From contig NZ_BOPB01000025.1 in assembly GCF_016863535.1 (NCBI RefSeq), forward strand, positions 155,925 to 219,924: a DNA stretch of 64,000 nucleotides. Direction: 5' to 3'. Under the pieces are notes generated by a model, which was not told where the DNA came from, did not search any database, and was given only the letters and a program-made list of their open reading frames with translations. Numbering within the stretch: the first letter of the stretch is position 1; the number at the start of each line of letters is the position of its first letter. This document shows positions 41,465 through 48,249 of the stretch, one piece after another. A program made the position numbers and the translations under genes. This stretch comes from Micromonospora lutea (GTDB lineage: Bacteria > Actinomycetota > Actinomycetes > Mycobacteriales > Micromonosporaceae).

Positions 41465-42754
41465 TCAGCGGTTGAGGTAGGCGGCCAGACCGCCGAGTTC
41501 CTCATTGGCGATGAAGACCGACCGTACGTTGAGGATGGCTTCCTCGACGTGGCTGGGGCAGCCCCACGCCGCGTCACCCCACGAATCGGCGATCTTGATC
41601 TCGGCCGGTGCGCTGCACTCCTGGTTGCCGCCGAGCTGGCAGCGCTCCGGGTGCGGGGTGGCCGCCTGTGCGGCGGCGGCGGCACGCATCTGGGCATTCA
41701 GTTCCGCGGCGGCAGTGGCGCGCTGCTCAGCTTCGGCACGGAGTTCCCGTTCCGCGCGAATCGCCTTGGCGAGTTCGTCGTGGGCTGCCTTGGCCTGCGC
41801 CTCGGCGGCGAGTTTCGCCTGCTCGATGTGGTGGCGCTCGATGGCCAGTGCCGCGGTGCCGGCGAAGACCCGGGCGAGGGCCAGGTCGGTGTCCTGCGGA
41901 ATCCTTGGGCTGCGGTGGTACATGGCGAAGGTGCCCAGCAGGCTGCCGTCGCGGGCCAGGATCGGTGTGGACCAGCAGGCGGCCAGCCCGGCGCGCCCGG
42001 CCAGGTCGCGGAAGTCGACCCAGAACGGATCAGTGGCGATGTCGGTGACGACGACCGGTTCCCGTCGGTGCGCGGCGGTGCCGCAGGATCCGACGCCCTC
42101 GCCGGTGGCGATCCCGTCGATGGCCTGGTTGTAGAAATCCGGCAGGCTGGGCGCGGCACCGTGGCGCAGGTGTCGACCGTCGGGGTCGGCGAGCAGCACG
42201 GAAACGAGCATCTCCTGCGGAGCGAGATTCTCGATACAGCGCGCCATACCGTCGAGCACCTCGGCGAGCGGTGCCTGGCGGGCGATCTGCTCCAGCATGG
42301 CGCGGTGCTCGGCCATCAACCGTTGCGCATGCTTGACCTGGGTCGTTTCCATGCCGATGACGCGGATGCCGATCACTGTGCCGGCGGCGTCCCGGCGCGG
42401 CTCGTAGGTGAAGTCGAAGTACGCTTCCCGCGCGTGCGGCTCGGTGCCCAGCATGACCCGCACGTCCCGGCCCGTGTAGGGCTCACCCGTGCGGTACACC
42501 TGATCCAGCAGGGTGATGAAGCCCTGATCCGACAGCTCAGGCAGCACGTCCACGAGCGGTACGTCGGTCCGGGCCCGTTGCTCACCGATGGCGGCGAAGA
42601 ACGCGTGGTTCGCCGTCTCCACCAGGTGCTCCGGTCCGCTCAGCGATGCGAAGACGGCAATGGACTGCCCGAACAGCGTCCGCAGATCCTCGGCTGCCTG
42701 CCCGGTACCCGCCGGATCCGCAGCAGTAGGCAGTTCACCTGGTACCGCCGTCAT
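41465..42754 (-). CDS. PAS- and GAF-domain regulatory protein
   Basis: Starting at ATG 42754 the protein has about 429 residues: a PAS-like domain (residues 25-130, HLVETANHAFFAAIGEQRA; GYGMET-like end seen as VIGMETTQVKHAQRLM), a GAF domain (about 155-300, GVGSCGTAAHRREPVVVTDI and ACWSTPILARDGSLLGTFAMY), then a long Glu/Ala-rich coiled coil and a short C-terminal block with Cys (ERCQLGGNQECSAP; WGCPSHVEEAI). No kinase, cyclase or phosphatase output is visible, so it may act by protein contact with the adjacent partner-switching proteins. Confidence 0.8.
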   Translation of the reverse strand: MTAVPGELPTAADPAGTGQAAEDLRTLFGQSIAVFASLSGPEHLVETANHAFFAAIGEQRARTDVPLVDVLPELSDQGFITLLDQVYRTGEPYTGRDVRVMLGTEPHAREAYFDFTYEPRRDAAGTVIGIRVIGMETTQVKHAQRLMAEHRAMLEQIARQAPLAEVLDGMARCIENLAPQEMLVSVLLADPDGRHLRHGAAPSLPDFYNQAIDGIATGEGVGSCGTAAHRREPVVVTDIATDPFWVDFRDLAGRAGLAACWSTPILARDGSLLGTFAMYHRSPRIPQDTDLALARVFAGTAALAIERHHIEQAKLAAEAQAKAAHDELAKAIRAERELRAEAEQRATAAAELNAQMRAAAAAQAATPHPERCQLGGNQECSAPAEIKIADSWGDAAWGCPSHVEEAILNVRSVFIANEELGGLAAYLNR

Positions 42755-42923
42755 GGTGGTTCGCCTTTCATCTGCCCGTGCGGAACGGTCGGTTGTATGC
42801 CGGTCGGATGACGGTGGCCGCAAACTAGGGGAACGCCTGAGGCCGCCGATGCAGCGTACCGGCAACCCCTACTTCTGCTCGTTGGAGCTTCTCCCGTGGT
42901 GTGAGCTCGGGCTGCGGCGTCGC

Positions 42924-43346
42924 TCATCGGCTCGGTGGTGTCCGTACCTCCATCAGGTGCTTGGTGATGCGGAGCAGGACGCGGTCCGGCGGCCCGGCGA
43001 CGAAGGCGGCGCTGTCGGCGAGCGCCGCGATCAAAGGCAGGCCGCGGCCGCCGACGGTGAGCGGCGCGGGAAGGGCGGCGTCGAGTGCGGCATCGGTGGG
43101 GGTGCTCCCGCGGTTGCCGACCTCCAGCAGGCAGACGCCGTCGTCGATGACGATGGTGATGTCGACGACGCTGTCGACATCGCCGTGCAGTACCGCGTTG
43201 GCGCATGCCTCGGTGATCAGCACGGCGAGGTGGTTGCGGGAGTCCTCGGCGGCGTCGGTGAGGCTGAGCAGGGTGGTGAGTACCTGGCGGGCGCGGGTCA
43301 CCGAGGACGGCTGACGCGGGAGTGACAGGGTCATGCTCACCCGCAT
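42924..43346 (-). CDS. RsbW-like anti-sigma regulatory ATPase
   Basis: With the ATG at 43346 (GGGAGGAG just upstream) the product has 140 residues forming one HATPase_c_2 domain: LITEACANAVLHGDVDS (N-box), ICLLEVGNRGSTP-like G1 (seen as VCLLEVGNRGST) and VGGRGLPLIAALAD. These kinases bind a sigma factor or phosphorylate a STAS antagonist. The divergent STAS gene at 43538 is the obvious partner, with the PP2C gene beyond it. Confidence 0.87.
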   Translation of the reverse strand: MRVSMTLSLPRQPSSVTRARQVLTTLLSLTDAAEDSRNHLAVLITEACANAVLHGDVDSVVDITIVIDDGVCLLEVGNRGSTPTDAALDAALPAPLTVGGRGLPLIAALADSAAFVAGPPDRVLLRITKHLMEVRTPPSR

Positions 43347-43537
43347 TACGTCGCTCCTCCCGGACCGTGCCCGACCTGTCGGAGAACTACACCGAGGCGC
43401 GATGCTCCGGTGGTGATCAGCCGTACCCCGGGTTGCGGAGGTGAAACGGTCAGTGTGTCGCTCGACAACGCCGGCCAACGGCAGTTCACCTGCCGGCAGA
43501 ATATGGTAGGGGGGATCAAGGGCTTGGGGAGGCTGCT

Positions 43538-43903
43538 GTGGGTCTGCTGTTGTCGGTCCGGCCGGGCCGGGGTTGCACCGTGCTCGAGGTGCGCGGCGAG
43601 CTGGACATGGCGACGTCCCCGCAGTTGCGCGAGGGCCTGCAACGGTTGGTCGACGCCGGTGACCATCAGGTGGTGGTGGACCTGGCCGAGGTGGGGTTCA
43701 TGGACTCCAGTGGGCTGGGCGCCCTGGTGGTGATGTTCAAGGCGTTGCGGGAAGTCGGCGGTCGGTTGTGCCTGGCCGCAGTGCAGCCTGCCGTGCAGAG
43801 CGTCCTGACGATCACGTCGGTGAATCGAGTGATCCCTATTTATGACAGTGTGCAGGCGGCTGAAGCCGATCTGCCATCCACGAACCCCGCGACGGGCGGG
43901 TAG
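43538..43903 (+). CDS. STAS-domain anti-sigma factor antagonist (RsbV-like)
   Basis: A 121-residue STAS protein with VLEVRGELDMATSPQLREGL and the phosphorylation loop FMDSSGLGALVVMF, where the first Ser of SSGL is normally modified by the kinase. It competes with a sigma factor for the RsbW-like protein. The stop codon directly abuts the convergent phosphatase gene's stop without intergenic sequence. Confidence 0.92.
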   Translation: MGLLLSVRPGRGCTVLEVRGELDMATSPQLREGLQRLVDAGDHQVVVDLAEVGFMDSSGLGALVVMFKALREVGGRLCLAAVQPAVQSVLTITSVNRVIPIYDSVQAAEADLPSTNPATGG

Positions 43904-45136
43904 TCAGTCGGGCAGCGCGGCGCTGGCACGCTCCTGGTCGGCACCGGCGTTGGTACGCCGGTCCTCGTTGTGCCCGTCATGCCAGTCGAGAATGAACAGG
44001 GTGGCGTCATCGGCCAGAGTCGGCCCGCTGACCTCGAGGACGGCGTCGGCCAACGCCCGGACGGCCTCGCGTGGATGCAGGTTGGTGATGGACCGCAGCA
44101 TGGTCGGTAGATCCAGGCTGGCGGCGTTGCGCTCGCGCATGCCGTCGGTGACCACTACCAGACGATCGCCCGGCCGCAACTCGATCTCACCGGCGCTGTG
44201 TCCGGTATCGGCGAACATACCCAGCGGGAAGTTGGCCGGTAGCGACAGCGCCCGGCTCTCTCCGTCGCGTACCAGCAGCGGGGGGACGTGCCCGGCGTTG
44301 AGCAGCGTGCACACCCCGGTGCGCAGGTCGAGACGGCCCAGAACCGCGGTGATGTAACTGCCGGGCACGGGGGCGTGGTCGGCCACGTCGGCGTTGGCGG
44401 CGTCGGCCTGCTCCACCAGGCTGGCCCCCCGGCGGCGGCTGTTGCGCAGGCTGCCCACACCCAGGGTGGCCGTCAGCGCGCTGGCCACCCCGTGGCCCAT
44501 CGCGTCGGTGACGCTGAAGTGCAGCGCGTCGCGGGCCAGACTGTAGTCGAAGGTGTCTCCGCCGATGCTCGCCGCGGGTTCGAGCCAGCCGGACAGGGTG
44601 AACGCGCTGGCCTCACACGTGAACGATGCGGGCAGCAGGCGACGCTGGATCTCCCCGGACAGGGTGAACGGGGTGGTGCGTTGTCCCCACTCGAACAGGT
44701 CGGTGTGCCGCCGGTTGGCGATCACCACGAACGCCAACACGTGCGCCGTGCGGGTGATCTCCTTCAGCGTCCGCGGGTCCGGCTCGTCCGGCAGAACCAT
44801 CTCGAGCAGGCCGATCGCCTCACCTCGGTCGGTCACCGGCGCCAACACGGTCCACCCGTCGGGCTGCGGGACAACCCGCACCGTCTGGGTGCGTAGCGCC
44901 TGCTCGGCTGGGCCGCCGCCGAACGGCATCACCGTGGCGAGTTCGGCACCGTCCCGACGTCCCTCGCCGGGCTCGTCGAGCGGTACGTGGGTCAACCGGA
45001 CCAGCGCCCGGCCGCTGAGGTCCGCGATCAAGAACGCCACGCTACGTGCCCGCAGCCCCGCACCGAGTTCGCGGGTGACCGCCTCGACCGCCTCGACCGG
45101 CGAGGCGTTCTCCGCCGCATCCAACATCTGCGCCAT
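43904..45136 (-). CDS. GAF-PP2C (SpoIIE/RsbU-type) phosphatase
   Basis: The 410-residue protein (ATG 45136; an upstream in-frame start at 45160 is possible) has an N-terminal GAF-like sensor (residues 5-150) and a SpoIIE phosphatase domain (about 175-390). The domain shows IQRRLLP, AASIGGDTFDYSLAR, VTDAMGHGVASALTA, NAGHVPPLLVRDG, LVVVTDGMRER and ADDATLFILDW. The metal-binding Asp residues of PP2C are in GGDTFD, TDAMGHG and DDAT. It should dephosphorylate the adjacent STAS protein and so release a sigma factor. Confidence 0.92.
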   Translation of the reverse strand: MAQMLDAAENASPVEAVEAVTRELGAGLRARSVAFLIADLSGRALVRLTHVPLDEPGEGRRDGAELATVMPFGGGPAEQALRTQTVRVVPQPDGWTVLAPVTDRGEAIGLLEMVLPDEPDPRTLKEITRTAHVLAFVVIANRRHTDLFEWGQRTTPFTLSGEIQRRLLPASFTCEASAFTLSGWLEPAASIGGDTFDYSLARDALHFSVTDAMGHGVASALTATLGVGSLRNSRRRGASLVEQADAANADVADHAPVPGSYITAVLGRLDLRTGVCTLLNAGHVPPLLVRDGESRALSLPANFPLGMFADTGHSAGEIELRPGDRLVVVTDGMRERNAASLDLPTMLRSITNLHPREAVRALADAVLEVSGPTLADDATLFILDWHDGHNEDRRTNAGADQERASAALPD

Positions 45137-45325
45137 GACCGGTCCTCGACTGCTTCTCACTGCTTGAGCGTACGAGACCAGGTCGGTTAACGCCGATCAT
45201 GAGCGTCGGTACGGCAGCGTCGGCTGGGCACCCGTTCCCCCGACCGCCCCGGTCAGCGCGACGCCGCCAGAAACTGCGGCAATGCCGGCCCTGGTACGGT
45301 CGGCGCCCCTGTGAAGGAGGCGGGC

Positions 45326-46087
45326 GTGACTGACGCTGCTGTTCAGGGACCTCGTCGTACCCATCTGGTGGTTGCGGCCGCTGCTGGCGTTGCGCTGGGG
45401 CTTTTCGCGTTCGTGGCCGACGCTGTCGCGGGTGTGGTGGGGCAGATCCTGATCACGCTGACCAGCAGCGGCTTCGCGTGGGGTTTGGCGGCATTTCTGG
45501 CCGGCCGTTGGGCTGCCACGGGCAACAGGGCAATGGCCGGTGCCAGCGCCTTGTTGGTGACCGCCACGCTGTTCTACTACCTGCTTGTGCTGGCGGTCAG
45601 CCGTCGATGGAGCGGCGGCACTCTGGAAGACGGCTCGTCGGCCGACCTGCTGGGGTTGCGCTCAGTCGCCGTCATGACGGCGCTGTGGTTGACCGGGTCC
45701 CTCGTGGCGGGACCAATCCTCGGAAAGCTCGGCCACGCCGTGCGTACCGGTGCGGTGGAACCAGCCGGCAGCGGCGACAAGGCGACGACCTCCGCGCTGG
45801 CCGCGGGTGCGGGGTGCGGCCTCCTGTCCGGGGAAGGCTGGCACTCCGTGATCCTGACGCCGCCCTGGCAGGTGGCCGTTGTCGATGCGGGGCACGCGGA
45901 GTTCCTCCGAGGCGTGCTGATCGGGCAACTCATCATGATCGTGCTCCCGATCGTCGTCCTGGCCTGGCTGGCCACGGCGCACCGTCTCTGGCGCACCATG
46001 CCAGTGCTCCTGGCCGCAGCGGCCTCAAGTGGTGCCCTGAGCGCGGTGCTGTGGCACCTGCTTCGCACGGCCGCGCACAACCTCTGA
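45326..46087 (+). CDS. DUF6518 family membrane protein
   Basis: The GTG at 45326 follows AAGGAGG at ideal spacing; a GTG at 45311 would lie before that site. The 253-residue protein has six to seven membrane helices (LVVAAAAGVALGLFAFVADA; GFAWGLAAFLAGRWA; ALLVTATLFYYLLVLAVS). The extracytoplasmic segment WSGGTLEDGSSADLLGLRSV is typical of DUF6518. Function unknown. It is the last intact chromosomal-looking gene before the decayed region. Confidence 0.8.
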   Translation: MTDAAVQGPRRTHLVVAAAAGVALGLFAFVADAVAGVVGQILITLTSSGFAWGLAAFLAGRWAATGNRAMAGASALLVTATLFYYLLVLAVSRRWSGGTLEDGSSADLLGLRSVAVMTALWLTGSLVAGPILGKLGHAVRTGAVEPAGSGDKATTSALAAGAGCGLLSGEGWHSVILTPPWQVAVVDAGHAEFLRGVLIGQLIMIVLPIVVLAWLATAHRLWRTMPVLLAAAASSGALSAVLWHLLRTAAHNL

Positions 46088-46320
46088 AGAACGTGTGCCG
46101 AGGCGGAAAATCCGTCGCCGAACGGCAGCGTGGAGGTTCCGGTGTAGAGGACGATGCCGGCGATGAAGCCGTCGCCGAGGCGGCCAGCGAGTCGACGTAG
46201 TCCGCGGAAGTCGTCGGGTCAGGAAGATCTCTTCCAGGGCCTGGAGGTGGCGGGTGATCGTCGGCTGGCTCCGTCCGAGGGCGGATTCGAGGTTGCGGCG
46301 ACGATGGTCGCGGATCTGGC
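46088..46320 (-). pseudogene. Remnant of a DUF4143-type AAA ATPase gene
   Basis: On the minus strand one frame reads SALGRSQPTITRHLQALEEI then FLTRRLP, the winged-helix/linker region seen in ATPases with DUF4143. After a shift of frame the C-terminal part continues as LAGRLGDGFIAGIVLYTG and STLPFGDGFSASA, the typical end of these proteins. The ATPase domain and much of DUF4143 are absent and no start codon exists, so this is a decayed fragment with at least one deletion or frameshift. Confidence 0.65.
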
Positions 46321-46452
46321 TGAGGGGAGGCGTACGAGCCTGCGTAGCGCCCTTACGGTTTCGATCTGCGAGGGTAGGCACGTTCGATCTGCGGCAGAGC
46401 TGCATCTGGAACGCCGCCCTTCGGTGTCCGATTTGCGGGACCCTGAGGCCGC

Positions 46453-46605
46453 AGCGCGGCCGACGCGGCGGCGCATTGGACGAGTAGGTGCCGATGACGA
46501 GATGTCTGTCGCTGGCCTTGGTGTTGTCGGGCCGGTCGACGATGGTCCGCCGTTCGCGGGTGCTCATCGTGCCTTGGAGCAGGAGCGCCGGGTGGGTGTG
46601 GCGGT
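46453..46605 (-). pseudogene. Remnant of an SF2 helicase gene (paralogue of the gene at 48250)
   Basis: The stretch aligns with two parts of the helicase gene on the same strand: 46453-46488 with about 48370-48406 and 46489-46605 with about 48486-48597, with roughly 79 bp missing between. The shared peptide is LQGTMSTRERRTIVDRPDN here versus LQGAMSTRERRIIVDRLDG in the intact copy. Both ends of the gene are lost. Confidence 0.75.
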
Positions 46606-46614
46606 GAGGCCTGC

Positions 46615-46744
46615 CGCAAGCACCGGTTGGTGTGGTCCGGGGCTGGGAAAACAGGGGGTCCCTGTGTTGCGGGCGAACGCGGATCAAAGTGAGCCACTCC
46701 CTGCCACACCGGGTGAACCCCAAGTCGCTAGACTAGGCGCTCGC
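46615..46744 (+). repeat. Left copy of the tRNA upstream flank (direct repeat A)
   Basis: About 130 bp preceding the half tRNA are similar to 52598-52732, including GCCACTCCCTGCCAC, GGTGAAC and TCGCTAGACTAGG. TAGACT (46729-46734) is a probable tRNA -10 box. The repeat ends on its left at the helicase remnant. Confidence 0.7.
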
Positions 46745-46782
46745 GCCCTCGTAGCTCAGGGGATAGAGCATCGGTTTCCTAA
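46745..46782 (+). pseudogene. Truncated tRNA-Arg(CCU), 5' half only (copy A)
   Basis: GCCCTCGTAGCTCAGGGG continues through the D-arm to TCGGTTTCCTAA, that is, acceptor strand, D-arm, 5' anticodon stem and the loop with anticodon CCT. After position 46782 the sequence no longer pairs (CCCGACG instead of ACCG), and no T-arm/acceptor 3' strand matching GAGGGC is found. The break lies at the anticodon loop, a usual crossover point for tyrosine integrases. Confidence 0.8.
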
Positions 46783-46947
46783 CCCGACGCTCCGCCGGTG
46801 TCCGCAGGCCGATGACCTGCGGCTTTCCTGGCGTCCCCGTTGCGTGCCGGTCGCTTCGCGGGCTCGCTGCGATCGCTTGCCGAAGATCAGCTGAAACATC
46901 GTGGGCCTGCGGGTGCAGGGTTGACGTAGCCGCGAGTCGGGACCGAG

Positions 46948-47595
46948 TCACCCTTCCTCGTCGTCGAGCAGTTCGCGGCGCCACTCCGCGAATCGGCTTC
47001 GGAGTTCGTCCAGCGCTGGGCCGGTGACGCCGTACTGAGCGAAGTCGTCGGGATCGAGCTGGGCGGCTTGTCCGAGGGCGTCGGCGAAGATGCGCGGGTC
47101 GAAGCCACGGTCGGCGCGCTGCGCGAGGGCGAGGAGGGCGTCGCGGGTGTAGCGGCCGGATCGGAGCGCGGCCTCGATGTCGATGAAGTCCCGGGCGAAC
47201 GCTCGCCCGTAGAGGGCGCTCATCTTGTTCGCGACCGCGTCGTCGGGGTGCAGTACCGGTCCGATCGCCATGAGGATCGGTTCGTTGGCGCGCCAGTCCA
47301 CGCCGAGTTCGACCTTGGAAACCCGCACGCCGTCGGTGACGGCCAGCCGGGCGAAGGTGTCGTACTGCCGCTCGGTCTCGACGGTGAGGCCGTCGTCTCG
47401 GTAGGCGTGTACGACTGCGGCGACTGCGGCGGTGAATCTGTCGCGGCGGTCCCATGAGGTGAACAGGTCGACGTCCTCGCTGGGTCGCTCCAGGAGCCCG
47501 GCGGCCTGGACCGCGTAGCCGCCGGCCAGCGCGAAGCCGTATCTATCGGTGGCCCTGAGCCCGGTCCGGGCGAGGCGTTTGTGGAAGGGGTTCAC
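46948..47595 (-). CDS. AbiEii/AbiGii-type nucleotidyltransferase toxin candidate
   Basis: The 215-residue protein has the MNT-fold signature: FALAGGYAVQAAGLLERPSEDVDLFTSW, written here as GG followed by the DxD-type pair in SEDVDLF. A further acidic strand is KVELGVDW, and KMSALYGRAFARDFIDI matches DUF1814/AbiEii proteins. Members block growth by nucleotidylating tRNA or other targets in type IV toxin-antitoxin/abortive infection systems. The GTG at 47595 follows the upstream gene's stop by 2 bp, so the two are cotranslated. Confidence 0.82.
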   Translation of the reverse strand: MNPFHKRLARTGLRATDRYGFALAGGYAVQAAGLLERPSEDVDLFTSWDRRDRFTAAVAAVVHAYRDDGLTVETERQYDTFARLAVTDGVRVSKVELGVDWRANEPILMAIGPVLHPDDAVANKMSALYGRAFARDFIDIEAALRSGRYTRDALLALAQRADRGFDPRIFADALGQAAQLDPDDFAQYGVTGPALDELRSRFAEWRRELLDDEEG

Positions 47596-47597
47596 CG

Positions 47598-48170
47598 CTA
47601 TGCCGCGTTGCTGCGGGTGGCGGCGAGTTCGGGGAAGGCGTCCTCCCAGCGCTGGCGGAGCTGGGGTGGCAGCCAGAGGCTGGGCCAGAGCCGCCGGAGG
47701 AGGTCGGCGTCGAGCCAGGTGTTCAGATCCTCGACGGTGCTGGCCTCAGTGAGTACCACCTTGTACATACTGGCCAGGCGTGCGGCCCGGCTCAGGTCGT
47801 ACTCGGCGTGCCCGGACCAGTCGAGGTGACGCGGAAGCGACACCGTGCCCTCGGTCGGTCCGTGCAGTGCGGCCAGGGTTTCGGCCACCACGTAGGGCCT
47901 CCGGTCACCGTAGGACCGGTAGTCCGCCGGCGGTTGGGGTGCCGTCCTGCGTCGGCTGATGTTGGTCGCCCGTCGGACTTCCGGTCGGAGCGCCTGACGG
48001 ATGGTCTCTCGGCTGTATCCGGTGACCCGCTGCAGATCGACCGGCCGCCACCCGGCCGCGTGAAACGCCCGCAGCTGCTCGTCCCGCTCGGTCAACGCCT
48101 GCGCCCGCGTCGCCTCGTACCTGGAGACAACCGCCTGCAACTCATCCTCGGAGAACCGGCCCATGGCCAT
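47598..48170 (-). CDS. HTH-containing partner of the AbiEii-like gene (antitoxin candidate)
   Basis: The 190-residue product has a helical N-terminus with an HTH-like motif (GWRPVDLQRVTGYSRETIRQ, about residues 40-60), an Arg-rich linker, and a C-terminal part with LPRHLDWSGHAEYDLSRAAR and ASTVEDLNTWLDADLL. I do not recognise a named antitoxin family. Its place directly before the nucleotidyltransferase gene and beside a palindrome matches toxin-antitoxin layout with a DNA-binding first gene (as in AbiE, where AbiEi is the HTH antitoxin). Start ATG at 48170; a second ATG is at 48164. Confidence 0.65.
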   Translation of the reverse strand: MAMGRFSEDELQAVVSRYEATRAQALTERDEQLRAFHAAGWRPVDLQRVTGYSRETIRQALRPEVRRATNISRRRTAPQPPADYRSYGDRRPYVVAETLAALHGPTEGTVSLPRHLDWSGHAEYDLSRAARLASMYKVVLTEASTVEDLNTWLDADLLRRLWPSLWLPPQLRQRWEDAFPELAATRSNAA

Positions 48171-48186
48171 CAGCCTACTACGTTAG

Positions 48187-48202
48187 GCCAAGCGCGCTTG
48201 GC
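48187..48202. promoter_or_regulatory. 16-bp perfect palindrome upstream of the toxin-antitoxin-like pair
   Basis: GCCAAGCGCGCTTGGC lies 16 bp before the start codon of the HTH gene, next to TATAAAAAC on the minus strand (a possible -10). It fits an operator for self-repression. On the plus strand it is followed by GTTTTTAT and resembles an intrinsic terminator, but no plus-strand gene ends there. Confidence 0.55.
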
Positions 48203-48249
48203 GTTTTTATAGCTGGCGGGACCAGGCGTGGTGATCGCGTTGGGATCAC

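Noticed and set aside
46793..46818. Reading the hairpin after half tRNA copy A as the tRNA T-arm
   Set aside because: The stem GCAGG/CCTGC with a 7-nt loop mimics a T-arm, but the loop is CCGATGA rather than TTCGAAT and no acceptor strand follows.
48187..48214. Intrinsic terminator (palindrome followed by GTTTTT) on the plus strand
   Set aside because: No plus-strand gene ends upstream; position next to a minus-strand promoter makes an operator more likely.
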